NCBI GenBank assembly: GCA_015064885.1
Contig: SVRJ01000003.1
Location: 1-64,000, forward strand
Reading direction: 5' to 3'
DNA length: 64,000 bases
From: Oscillospiraceae bacterium
Lineage (GTDB): Bacteria > Bacillota > Clostridia > Oscillospirales > CAG-272
Shown: positions 34,355 through 43,105 of the stretch, in pieces
Position numbering within the stretch: the stretch's first letter is position 1
Layout: every line of letters begins with the position of its first letter
Made by a program: the position numbers and the translations under genes
Notes under the pieces: model-generated
Told to the model about the DNA's origin: nothing
The model's input: the letters and a program-made list of their open reading frames with translations, nothing else
The model's database searches: none

Positions 34355-35233
34355 ATGAGAAATTTAACAGTTAAAAGAGGCGGTTCCGTCGCTGCATGTG
34401 CCGTTGCTATGCGAGTTTACATAGAGGACCCCGAGGGAACAGACATAACTGTCAACGGTATTCCCTGCCGCAATCTCGGTGAACTCAAAAACAACAGCGA
34501 GGATACCTATTCCATTTCTGAAAATGAGGCAAAGCTCTACGTTATTCCCGAGAAGGAAGGCAGCGTATACAAAAGCGAATACTATCAGATACCCGCCGGA
34601 AGCGAGGACGTAAGAGTTTCGGGAAAGAACGTTCTTGAGAATGAATACGGCAATCCCAATCCCTTCCGCTTTGACGGTGTCACAAACGCTACTATTGAAA
34701 GATCGAAGGACAGATCCCGTTTCAAAAATATTCTCATAGTGGCGATCGCAGTTATAGTGGGACTCGCAATAGGACTGGCGAGAACTCTGCTTCCCCTATT
34801 CAATGAAACCTCCCCAAAGACCTTCAAGGTCGATAATATGGAGATCACACTTACAAAAGCGTTCAAAAAATACGACCACAAGGACTATACTGCAAACTAT
34901 AATTCAAATGATTCATCTGTTTTCGTAATAAAGGACAGCTTTGCCGACTATCCCGATGTCCGCAACTATACGGCAGAGGGCTACGCCGAGCTTTGTGCTG
35001 ACTTCTTCGTTGCCGAAAAAATATCGCAGAACGTCGAAAAGAAGACGGCGGAGGGACTTATATACCTCTCGTTTGACGCAGAGGGTGAGGATACGAACAC
35101 GTATCATTACTACGAATTTTTCTTTAAAACCGACGACGCATTCTGGATAATCGAATTCTCCGTAGACACGGATAAGGCGGAAAGCTCGCTTCCCAAAATC
35201 ATTGAATGGGCAAAGACGGTCAAATTCTCGTAA
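34355..35233 (+). CDS. Hypothetical single-span membrane protein
   Basis: A 292-residue protein I do not recognise. Residues 1-100 look like a cytosolic beta-rich domain (VKRGGSVAACAVAMRVYI, with YSISENEAKLYVIPEKE). A single transmembrane helix lies near residues 125-147 (ILIVAIAVIVGLAIGLART), and a domain of about 140 residues follows outside, ending WIIEFSVDTDKAESSLPKI. The N-terminal strand pattern recalls small PEGA-like or cargo-sensing domains, but that is only an impression. It has its own promoter and terminator. Confidence 0.7.
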   Translation: MRNLTVKRGGSVAACAVAMRVYIEDPEGTDITVNGIPCRNLGELKNNSEDTYSISENEAKLYVIPEKEGSVYKSEYYQIPAGSEDVRVSGKNVLENEYGNPNPFRFDGVTNATIERSKDRSRFKNILIVAIAVIVGLAIGLARTLLPLFNETSPKTFKVDNMEITLTKAFKKYDHKDYTANYNSNDSSVFVIKDSFADYPDVRNYTAEGYAELCADFFVAEKISQNVEKKTAEGLIYLSFDAEGEDTNTYHYYEFFFKTDDAFWIIEFSVDTDKAESSLPKIIEWAKTVKFS

Positions 35234-35252
35234 CATACCACAGTAAAAAAGC

Positions 35253-35289
35253 AAAGAGGATCGGAATATTCCGAGCCTCTTTATTTTTC
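35253..35289 (+). terminator. Intrinsic terminator
   Basis: AAAGAGG pairs with CCTCTTT, with an inner CGGAATATTCCG palindrome, followed by ATTTTTC. Confidence 0.75.
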
Positions 35290-35297
35290 TCAAAGCC

Positions 35298-35326
35298 TTG
35301 ACTTTAACGTTGAAATATGTTATACT
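35298..35326 (+). promoter_or_regulatory. Promoter of the MFS-GH2 gene
   Basis: TTGACT (35298-35303), 17-nt spacer, TATACT (35321-35326). Confidence 0.72.
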
Positions 35327-35375
35327 TATTGTATAGAAATTGACACATACTAATAGAAAATATCAAGGTGGACAT

Positions 35376-38360
35376 ATGGAAAAGCAAAAAAGAAGAAAAA
35401 ATACTTTCTGGCTGGCACTGACAATATTCAGCCTCGTAGGTCAGGTCGCGTGGACGGTTGAGAATATGTATCTCAACGTATTCATTTACAAGACCTTTGG
35501 AGCATCCGCCTCGGATATTTCAAACATGGTCGCCGCCTCCGCGGTCATCGCTACGCTCACCACGGTGTTTATGGGAGCGCTCTCAGACCGAGTGGGAAAA
35601 AGAAAGCTGTTTATATGCGGCGGATATATCCTGTGGGGACTCTCTATATTCGGATTTGCCGCTCTGAGAACAGATCTGCTCAGCACGATAGCCGGTGCCG
35701 CGTCCGCGGCAAGCCTAGGCATCTCACTCACGATCCTGCTCGACTGTATTATGACATTTTTCGGATCAACGGCAAATGACGCGGCATTCAATGCGTGGCT
35801 CACGGATTCAACTACCGAAAAGAACAGAGGAGCGGCAGAAAGCGTAAACGCAATGATGCCTCTTATCTCTATCCTTGCCGTGTTCGGCGGATTTATGTTT
35901 CTCGATCTCGACATACCCTCATCCTGGACGATCATTTTCTCGGTTATAGGTATACTCGTACTACTGATCGGTATTATCGGTGCGTTCATTATAAAGGAGC
36001 CTGATATAAGCCGTGACAGATCCCCCTACCTGGCGGGTATCCTTTACGGCTTCAGAGCATCTACAATAAGGAAAAATCCGCGCCTGTATATAACACTTGC
36101 GGCTTTCATCCTCCTCAACGTGTCTATACAGATATTCATGCCCTATCTGATCATATACTACGAGGTGTCGCTCGGAATGACAAACTACGTGCTGATACTC
36201 GCGCCCGCGGTTATCCTTGCGGCGGCAGTCACCGCTGTTTGGGGCAGATTTTATGACAAAAAGGGATTTTCGGTATCCGGTGCTCTTTCAATAGCTATCC
36301 TCGTCTTGGGATATGCAATACTCTATCTGACAAGAAGCACCGCACCCGTATTCATAGGCTCGCTTCTTATGATGAGCGGATACCTTTCGTCTATAGCCGT
36401 ATTCGGTGCTATGATAAGAGACAATACTCCTGTGGGAAAATCGGGAAGACTTCAGGGCATAAGAATATTCTCTCAGGTCCTCATTCCCGGAATAATAGGA
36501 CCCTACATCGGAAAGACCGTTCTCGCAAATGCGGATACTCTCGTAGGCAACGACGGAACCGTCTCGTTTATTCCCAATGCAAATATATTCATAGCGGCAG
36601 CCGTGGCGGCTCTGATCGTATTTCCCGTGTTCTTTATTTTGAAAAACAAAAAGCCCACACGCTTTGCGGAACTGACAACAGATTTTGAAAATGATGAAAA
36701 GAAGGACGGTATTCCGTTTGCAGAGTATCCGCGTCCGCAAATGAAACGAGATTCTTATATCTGCCTCAACGGAGAGTGGTCCTTCGAGATAAAAAGAAAT
36801 GGCGTCTCTGTCTACTCGGGTAAAATAACAGTTCCCTTCTGCCCCGAGAGCCGCCTCTCGGGCGTAATGAGAAGCATAACGGATGACGACGTTCTCGTTT
36901 ATGAAAGGAACACTGACCTTCGAATAAACGATGAGGAACGCATTATACTCCATATAGGAGCCTGCGACACCGAAACCGAGGTATATGTAAACGGGTGTAA
37001 GGCAATCGAAAACCGCGGTGGCTATCTGCCCTTTTCCGTGGATATCACCGATATGTGCAGAAGCGGTAACAACCTCATACGCATAGAGGCACGCGACAGA
37101 ACAGACCCTGATTATCCGTACGGAAAACAGACGAAGAAACGCGGCGGAATGTGGTACACCAAGATCAGCGGAATATGGCAGACGGTATGGATAGAACACG
37201 TTCCAAACAGTCATATAGAAAAAATAAAGATCACACCCGATCTCCTTGGAATAGACCTTGAGGTCTCCGGAGGAGAGGAGGAGAAAACGCTCAGCTTCAA
37301 CGGCAAAGACTACACATTCACAGGAGATCACTTCAGACTTGACGTTGAAGCTCCGATCCTCTGGACACCCGATGATCCTCATCTCTATGATTTTTCGATC
37401 ACATCGGGTAGTGATAAGGTGTATTCCTACTTTGCGCTTCGCACTGTATCTATAGGTGAACGGAACGGAAGATCGTTTATTCTTCTTAACGGTGAGCCTA
37501 TATTCTGCCACGGTCTTCTCGACCAGGGATACTTCCCCGACGGAATATTCCTTCCCGCATCCGAAAGAGGGTACAAAGAAGACGTTCTGAAGATGAAGGA
37601 GTGCGGCTTCAATATGCTGAGAAAGCATATAAAGCTTGAGCCGGATATTTTCTACTATTACTGCGACAAATACGGCATGCTCGTATTTCAGGATATGATA
37701 AACAGCGGAAAATACAGCTTTATTATAGATACCGCGTTGCCCACGGTCTTTCTTAAGAAGGGGGTCACGCACCGCGCAAGCAAAAAGAGACGCGAAGAAT
37801 TCTACAGAACGTCGCTCGGTATCATTGAAGCGCTCTACAATCACCCATCCGTCGTCTACTATACCATATTCAACGAGGGCTGGGGGCAGTTTTCCGAAAA
37901 GGAATGCTACGATCTCTTAAAGGGTGCAGACCCTACGAGAATATACGATACTACCTCGGGCTGGTTCAAGGTAGACAGCACTGACGTTGAGAGCGACCAC
38001 GTTTATTTTAAACCGGTAAAGCTCAAAAGTGTAAAGGGCAGACCTATGGTCCTCTCAGAATTCGGAGGATACGTCTGCAAGATAGACGGGCATTCATTCA
38101 ACACCGACGAAACCTACGGATACAGATTTTTCGACAGCACGGATAAGCTTGAAGACGCTCTTATATCACTCTACGAAGATGAAATAATGCCCGAGACCGA
38201 AAAAGGACTTTGCGCAACAGTGCTTACTCAAGTCAGCGACGTTGAGGATGAGACCAACGGCCTTCTTACCTATGACAGAAAAGTGCTCAAGGTATCTCCG
38301 GATCGCATGTCCGATATGGCGAAAAGGCTTTACGCCAAATTTTCGGAAAACAACAGATGA
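35376..38360 (+). CDS. MFS sugar permease fused to a GH2 glycoside hydrolase
   Basis: A 994-residue natural fusion in one unbroken frame. Residues 1 to about 428 are a 12-helix major facilitator permease with MGALSDRVGKRKL as the loop 2-3 signature. Residues 428-455 are a polar linker. Residues 455-994 are a GH2 glycosidase: jelly roll (ICLNGEWSFEI, TETEVYVNGCKA), Ig-like domain, then the catalytic barrel with acid/base E834 in IFNEGWGQ and nucleophile E895 in LSEFGGYV. An even number of helices puts the C-terminus, and so the enzyme, in the cytosol, able to cleave sugar as it enters. The ATG at 35376 follows AAGGTGG. No ribosome site is seen at the domain junction. Substrate is unknown; beta-galactoside, beta-glucuronide or beta-mannoside are possible for GH2. 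Confidence 0.9.
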   Translation: MEKQKRRKNTFWLALTIFSLVGQVAWTVENMYLNVFIYKTFGASASDISNMVAASAVIATLTTVFMGALSDRVGKRKLFICGGYILWGLSIFGFAALRTDLLSTIAGAASAASLGISLTILLDCIMTFFGSTANDAAFNAWLTDSTTEKNRGAAESVNAMMPLISILAVFGGFMFLDLDIPSSWTIIFSVIGILVLLIGIIGAFIIKEPDISRDRSPYLAGILYGFRASTIRKNPRLYITLAAFILLNVSIQIFMPYLIIYYEVSLGMTNYVLILAPAVILAAAVTAVWGRFYDKKGFSVSGALSIAILVLGYAILYLTRSTAPVFIGSLLMMSGYLSSIAVFGAMIRDNTPVGKSGRLQGIRIFSQVLIPGIIGPYIGKTVLANADTLVGNDGTVSFIPNANIFIAAAVAALIVFPVFFILKNKKPTRFAELTTDFENDEKKDGIPFAEYPRPQMKRDSYICLNGEWSFEIKRNGVSVYSGKITVPFCPESRLSGVMRSITDDDVLVYERNTDLRINDEERIILHIGACDTETEVYVNGCKAIENRGGYLPFSVDITDMCRSGNNLIRIEARDRTDPDYPYGKQTKKRGGMWYTKISGIWQTVWIEHVPNSHIEKIKITPDLLGIDLEVSGGEEEKTLSFNGKDYTFTGDHFRLDVEAPILWTPDDPHLYDFSITSGSDKVYSYFALRTVSIGERNGRSFILLNGEPIFCHGLLDQGYFPDGIFLPASERGYKEDVLKMKECGFNMLRKHIKLEPDIFYYYCDKYGMLVFQDMINSGKYSFIIDTALPTVFLKKGVTHRASKKRREEFYRTSLGIIEALYNHPSVVYYTIFNEGWGQFSEKECYDLLKGADPTRIYDTTSGWFKVDSTDVESDHVYFKPVKLKSVKGRPMVLSEFGGYVCKIDGHSFNTDETYGYRFFDSTDKLEDALISLYEDEIMPETEKGLCATVLTQVSDVEDETNGLLTYDRKVLKVSPDRMSDMAKRLYAKFSENNR

Positions 38361-38381
38361 TCCATAAGGTATAATAATCAC

Positions 38382-38410
38382 TTGACAAAATCACACGTTT
38401 GTGATAAAAT
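38382..38410 (+). promoter_or_regulatory. Promoter with palindrome for the second MFS gene
   Basis: TTGACA (38382-38387), 17-nt spacer, TAAAAT (38405-38410). The spacer contains the palindrome TCACA-CGTT-TGTGA (38391-38404), a likely operator. Confidence 0.65.
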
Positions 38411-38447
38411 ATATTCAGTAATATATCTAACAGCAGGGACAGATCAA

Positions 38448-39710
38448 ATGAAAACGAATTACACGAAATTAAAATTTGCTTGTTACACCACCAATATGTC
38501 GATGTCTGTGGTGGCAAGCCTCTCTCCGGTCCTCTTCACTACCTTTTACAGAGAATACGGTATATCATTTTCTCTTCTCGGACTACTTGTACTCGTAAAC
38601 TTTTTCACACAGCTTGCGGTAGATCTGATATTCTCCTTCTTCTCTCATAGGTTCAACATTCCGCTTGCAATAAAGCTCACCCCCGTAATAACGCTTCTCG
38701 GATTACTCATATACGCGCTCTTTCCTTTTTTGCTACCCGAGTACACCTACGTCGGGCTCGTCATCGGAACGATCGTGTTTTCCGCTTCGAACGGACTTGC
38801 AGAGGTGCTTATAAGCCCTGTGATCGCCGCTATTCCCGCAAAGGATCCCGACAGAGAGATGAGCAAGCTTCACTCCATATATGCGTGGGGTGTCGTATTC
38901 GTGATAATTTTTTCAACTCTTTTCCTTTCGATCTTCAAAAGCCAAAGCTGGCAGATACTCGCGCTCGTTCTTATGCTGATACCGCTCAGCTCGGTCCTTC
39001 TCTTCGTCGGAACCGATATCCCCGAGATGAAAACGGAAGAAAGAGTCTCGGGAGTGCTTAAATTCTTAAAGAACAAGAGCCTCTGGCTCTGCGTTGCAGC
39101 CATATTCTTCGGAGGAGCCGCTGAATGCACAATGGCTCAATGGTGCTCGGGTTACCTTGAACAAGCATTCATGATAGATAAGGTAAAGGGTGATATTTTC
39201 GGTGCGGCACTGTTTGCCCTCATGCTCGGAACGGGCAGGACGCTCTATTCAAAGATAGGCAAAAACATCGCACCCGTCCTCTTTTTCGGCATGCTCGGTG
39301 CAACCGCCTGCTATCTTGTTGCGGCGCTCTCGGGAGTACCGTTCATAGGCCTTGTCGCATGTGCTCTCACAGGCTTTTGCGTTTCGATGCTTTGGCCGGG
39401 AAGCCTCATAGTAGCCTCAGACAGATTTCCCGCGGGAGGAGTGTTCATATATGCCATGATGGCTGCGGGCGGAGATCTCGGAGCCTCGGTCGGTCCTCAG
39501 CTCGTCGGAATCATCACCGACACCGCAATAGCTGCTTTTGATGCAGATACTCTTATGCAGACATTCGGACTTTCACCCGAGCAATTTGGGATAAAGCTCG
39601 GTATGCTCGTCGGAATGATCTTCCCCCTTATAGGTATCTTTGTTACCGCTCGCATACTGAAAAGCAAAAAGGCATCTTCCGTAAATACGGATAGGCCGAT
39701 GGAGATATAA
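38448..39710 (+). CDS. MFS transporter
   Basis: A 420-residue permease with about 12 hydrophobic helices. It starts KFACYTTNMSMSVVASLSPV and carries EYGISFSLLGLLVLVNF, typical of the sugar/nucleoside-type MFS branch in Clostridia; DREMSKLHSIYAWG and FPAGGVFIYAMMAAGGDLGASVGPQ are the clearest family stretches. The latter two resemble FucP/FGHS-like permeases, so a sugar or glycoside substrate is likely but unspecified. The ATG at 38448 follows GCAGGGA. Its stop overlaps the start of the TcdA gene by one base, so the two are cotranscribed. Confidence 0.88.
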   Translation: MKTNYTKLKFACYTTNMSMSVVASLSPVLFTTFYREYGISFSLLGLLVLVNFFTQLAVDLIFSFFSHRFNIPLAIKLTPVITLLGLLIYALFPFLLPEYTYVGLVIGTIVFSASNGLAEVLISPVIAAIPAKDPDREMSKLHSIYAWGVVFVIIFSTLFLSIFKSQSWQILALVLMLIPLSSVLLFVGTDIPEMKTEERVSGVLKFLKNKSLWLCVAAIFFGGAAECTMAQWCSGYLEQAFMIDKVKGDIFGAALFALMLGTGRTLYSKIGKNIAPVLFFGMLGATACYLVAALSGVPFIGLVACALTGFCVSMLWPGSLIVASDRFPAGGVFIYAMMAAGGDLGASVGPQLVGIITDTAIAAFDADTLMQTFGLSPEQFGIKLGMLVGMIFPLIGIFVTARILKSKKASSVNTDRPMEI

Positions 39711-40414
39711 TGGAGAATAATTATTTTGACAGAGAGATAGCACTCATAGGTATCGAAGCCTTCAACCGCCTGAAAAACGCTTCCGTCCTTATTTTCGGAG
39801 TGGGCGGAGTCGGAGGATACGCCCTTGAGGCGCTTGTCAGAGCGGGAATCGGAAGAATTACAGCGGTAGACGGTGACTGCGTAAGTGATACGAACATCAA
39901 CAGGCAGATACTCGCCACGAGAGACACTGTAGGAATGAAGAAGGTAGACGCCGCCAAGGCGCGTGCTCTGTCGATAAATCCGGACATAAGTTTTTCTGCG
40001 ATAGATATGTTCTATCTTCCCGAAAATGCGAATGAACTTGATTTTTCGGGATATGACTATATCATAGACGCAATCGACACGGTAAGTGCAAAAATAAATA
40101 TTGCCGAGCGTGCGGGAAAGCTCGGAATACCCCTCATATCATGCATGGGGACCGCAAACAGAAAAAGCAGCGCCGGCTTTTCGATATGCGACGTATATGA
40201 AACGAGCGGCTGCCCACTTGCCCGCGTAATGCGCAGAGAATGTAAAAAGAGAGGCATCGAAGGCTTCAAGGTCGTATTCAGCGCAAGTGAAAGCGAAAAA
40301 ACGACCGTAAAAGACGAAAACGGAAGAAACGTTCCGGCATCGATATCATACGTTCCGCCTATAGGAGGACTCCTTGCAGCGGAAGAGGTAATAAGACATA
40401 TTGCTAAAATATAA
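39710..40414 (+). CDS. tcdA: tRNA threonylcarbamoyladenosine dehydratase (TcdA/CsdL)
   Basis: A 234-residue ThiF/E1-fold ATPase that cyclises t6A37 in tRNA to ct6A. The nucleotide motif is LIFGVGGVGGYALEALVRAG (near residues 24-43), followed by DGDCVSDTNINRQ with the catalytic Arg, DYIIDAIDTVSAK, and the end SYVPPIGGLLAAEEVIRHI. The length is slightly short but complete. The start overlaps the upstream MFS stop (TAATG), with the ribosome site inside that gene. Physical linkage with a transporter is probably operon economy, not function. Confidence 0.92.
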   Translation: MENNYFDREIALIGIEAFNRLKNASVLIFGVGGVGGYALEALVRAGIGRITAVDGDCVSDTNINRQILATRDTVGMKKVDAAKARALSINPDISFSAIDMFYLPENANELDFSGYDYIIDAIDTVSAKINIAERAGKLGIPLISCMGTANRKSSAGFSICDVYETSGCPLARVMRRECKKRGIEGFKVVFSASESEKTTVKDENGRNVPASISYVPPIGGLLAAEEVIRHIAKI

Positions 40415-40433
40415 AAACAAAGGAGAACAAACT

Positions 40434-40739
40434 ATGAAAGAAATTAACGCAATTGAATTTGAAGAGCTCGTAAAGGGCAGTGAGGGCAGAGTTATCGTAG
40501 ACTTTTTCGCTACTTGGTGCGGTCCGTGCAAGATGCTTGCGCCTATACTTGAAAAGGTGGCGGAAGATAACACCGACATTGAATTTTACAAAGTAGACGT
40601 GGATAAATGCGACGAGCTTGCCGCTCTCTACGGTATCGTAAGTATTCCCACGCTCATCTGCTTTGAAAAGGGCGAAGAGGTAAAAAGACAGATCGGCGGC
40701 CTCGGCAGAGGACCTCTTAACGATTTTGTGAGAAACTAA
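40434..40739 (+). CDS. trxA: Thioredoxin
   Basis: A 101-residue classical thioredoxin that reduces protein disulfides in the cytosol. The active site is FFATWCGPCKM (C29 and C32), with the cis-Pro loop VSIPTLICF and the terminal GG motif. The ATG at 40434 follows AAAGGAGAAC; a longer frame from 40401 lacks a ribosome site. It lies 19 nt after tcdA. Thioredoxin could also support the downstream radical enzyme, but that is speculation. Confidence 0.95.
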   Translation: MKEINAIEFEELVKGSEGRVIVDFFATWCGPCKMLAPILEKVAEDNTDIEFYKVDVDKCDELAALYGIVSIPTLICFEKGEEVKRQIGGLGRGPLNDFVRN

Positions 40740-40760
40740 AAAGCGAAGCGATCCTTGTAT

Positions 40761-40795
40761 ATCTCCCAAAAGCTCCCAAAACGCTTTTGGGAGAT
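40761..40795. terminator. Hairpin after thioredoxin
   Basis: ATCTCCCAAAAG pairs with CTTTTGGGAGAT, with a second copy of CTCCCAAAA inside the loop. There is no T-run, so it may stabilise the transcript rather than end it; no separate promoter is visible before the GRE gene. Confidence 0.45.
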
Positions 40796-40873
40796 ATGCG
40801 ACTATAAGAACTGGCAAAGATCAAGTTTAACGAATATCTTTCAAGTACCGTAACAGTACAAAGGTAAACAAAA

Positions 40874-43090
40874 ATGAAAACGTATACAAAAAACGTCGAG
40901 GAAGCTATTTCTGCCTTGACCGAACGCCCGATGCTTGCCGCAGATGCGGAAAGGATAACCATAGCACACTCCTTGCTGAACGAGGAGCCTTCGCTGCCGC
41001 AGCCTGTAAGATTTGCACGTGCTGTGGCGGCACTTCTTGACGGAGTCTCGGTTCCGATCGAAAGTCATGATCTTATTGCCGGGAGATCGGTTCAAAGAGA
41101 GCTTACGGACGATGAGGAAATGATGTTCTCCGAGCTTATCTCGGATCCGCGTTCCCCTTATAAGACCTCCGTCCTTTCAGCAGGACACTGCTCGTATGAT
41201 TGGGATATGATAGCAGAAAACGGTATGCCCGGACTTATCGCCAAGGCAAAGGCATCGCTGAGCAGCAAAAGCGATCCGGAAAGCCGTATCTTCCTCTCCT
41301 CGGTCATTGAGGTGTACGATGCCATCGTACGCTATATTCTCAGATATTCCGAAGCGGCACGCGAGCGTGGGATGACAGAGCTTTCACTCACCCTCAAAAA
41401 AGCCGCACTTGAAAAGCCTTCAGACTTCCGCACAGCGCTCCAGCTGATGTGGATAATAACCCTTATAAATTGCTCGTATATTACAGCCAACCCCACTCTT
41501 ACGGTGGGCAGACTCGACCGCATTCTTTATCCCTTTTACAAGGCGGACACAGAATCGGGAAGGCTCACGCGTGATGAGGCAAAGGAGCTTATCACCGATT
41601 ACTACTGCAAGCACAATCTTAATATGGGACGCGGAGAGCATCAGATCGGAGACGCTTCGAACTCCACGACCTTTGCGAGAGTATTCAATTTTGACGCCCC
41701 GCAGTATCTTTTACTCGGTGGAACAGATATTGGCGGCAGATATGCGGTGAACGAGCTTACATATCTTTTTGCCGAATGCATCAAACCCGAATTTAAAAAT
41801 CCCGTCGTTGTATTTTACTACTCACCCGGAATGGATAAAGAATACCCCGAGCTTTGGAGGATACTTTCATCGCGCGCTCTTTCCTCGTCCGCTCTTATGT
41901 TCTATAACGACTCATGCGTAAAGAGCGCCTATCGCCGCCTCGGTCTTCCCGAGGAGGATTTTGCCGATTATCATCATTTCGGATGCAATTGGCCTTCCCC
42001 GGGATCTCATAGCTTTTGGATAAATGGGGCACCTTCGGCACGCCACTATGACGTGTACGTCTCCGAGGGTAAGCGCGCGGATCCGTATTCCTTTGCCCGC
42101 ATTCCGCAAAAGGGCTGGCAGGACGTGCTTATAGACATCCTTCATAAATACCGCGACCGTACGGACGTAACTATCGAGGATATCTATTCGGATTACTTCG
42201 ACTTTATGAATTCGTTTTGCGAAAAAAAGATCGAGAGAGGCGTCCGTGAGGTGCGTATTCGACGAATGAGGCCTTCATCCGTATGCTTTTTCTGCGATTG
42301 CTTCACAAGGGCGCCGATAGAACGCGGAGAGTGCTTCACAGCCTGTGCCAAATACATCTTTGCGCTATTGAATTTTCAGATGTTCGGAACCGTATGCGAC
42401 TGTTTTACTGTTATTGACGCGCTCGTTTTCCGTGACAAAAGGCTGACACTCGGCGAGCTTCTCGATGCGGTAGATTCTGATTTTGAAGGCCACGAAATGA
42501 CACTTGCACTCTGCAGATCGGTTCCCAAATACGGAAGTAACGACGCCTTTTCCAATATGCACGTGAAAAGACTTGCAGAGGAAATGGCAAATATCGCACG
42601 CAAGTGCTCAAAAAAATATATGGAAAGCGACGGTTTTATCGGTGTGCCCTGCTTACAGAGTGACACTTGGCACATCAAATACGGACGAAAATACGGAGCG
42701 ACTCCGGACGGTCGCCGTGCCGGAATGCCGTTCACTCAGAACTCACGGCCTGCCAACGGCTCGTGTACTTCCGGAATTACGGGGATGCTCAATTCCATGC
42801 TCAATATACCTTCAGACGGCTTTGTCTCGGGCGCACTCAATCTTGACGTCGACCCGAAGCAATTTCAAAAGGAAGACGGAATCGATGTATTTGCCTCTAT
42901 ACTTGCGGTTTATTTCAATCGCGGAGGGCTGCACGCACAGGTGACCTCGGTAAGCCGAGAGGAGCTTCTGGATGCGCAGATAAATCCGCAGCTGCACAGG
43001 GATCTGAGAGTGCGGATAACCGGATACAGCGGTATTTTCGTAGATATTTCAAGGCCGCTGCAGAATGATATTATTGAAAGAATGAAATAA
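40874..43090 (+). CDS. Glycyl radical enzyme of unknown reaction (C-x-W type)
   Basis: A 738-residue PFL-like enzyme. The thiyl cysteine is C371 in HHFGCNWPSPGSHS, so Trp373 takes the place of the Glu found two residues after Cys in known GRE dehydratases and lyases. The glycine loop is LRVRITGYSGIFVD with G717, close to the canonical R-[VI]-[SAC]-G-Y (Thr at the third place). Other family features include ESHDLIAGRS near the N-terminus, NLNMGRGEHQIG, and TPDGRRAGMPFTQN before the radical domain. It is followed by an aldo/keto reductase and then its activase, a three-gene unit. The aldehyde-type product implied by the reductase is inference. The start follows AAAGGT. Confidence 0.88.
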   Translation: MKTYTKNVEEAISALTERPMLAADAERITIAHSLLNEEPSLPQPVRFARAVAALLDGVSVPIESHDLIAGRSVQRELTDDEEMMFSELISDPRSPYKTSVLSAGHCSYDWDMIAENGMPGLIAKAKASLSSKSDPESRIFLSSVIEVYDAIVRYILRYSEAARERGMTELSLTLKKAALEKPSDFRTALQLMWIITLINCSYITANPTLTVGRLDRILYPFYKADTESGRLTRDEAKELITDYYCKHNLNMGRGEHQIGDASNSTTFARVFNFDAPQYLLLGGTDIGGRYAVNELTYLFAECIKPEFKNPVVVFYYSPGMDKEYPELWRILSSRALSSSALMFYNDSCVKSAYRRLGLPEEDFADYHHFGCNWPSPGSHSFWINGAPSARHYDVYVSEGKRADPYSFARIPQKGWQDVLIDILHKYRDRTDVTIEDIYSDYFDFMNSFCEKKIERGVREVRIRRMRPSSVCFFCDCFTRAPIERGECFTACAKYIFALLNFQMFGTVCDCFTVIDALVFRDKRLTLGELLDAVDSDFEGHEMTLALCRSVPKYGSNDAFSNMHVKRLAEEMANIARKCSKKYMESDGFIGVPCLQSDTWHIKYGRKYGATPDGRRAGMPFTQNSRPANGSCTSGITGMLNSMLNIPSDGFVSGALNLDVDPKQFQKEDGIDVFASILAVYFNRGGLHAQVTSVSREELLDAQINPQLHRDLRVRITGYSGIFVDISRPLQNDIIERMK

Positions 43091-43105
43091 CAGAGAGGGA
43101 TAAGC

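Noticed and set aside
36288-37844. Minus-strand open frame of 518 codons
   Set aside because: It lies entirely opposite the MFS-GH2 gene, has no ribosome site or family motif and shows shadow-type composition (Tyr/Val/Arg-rich).
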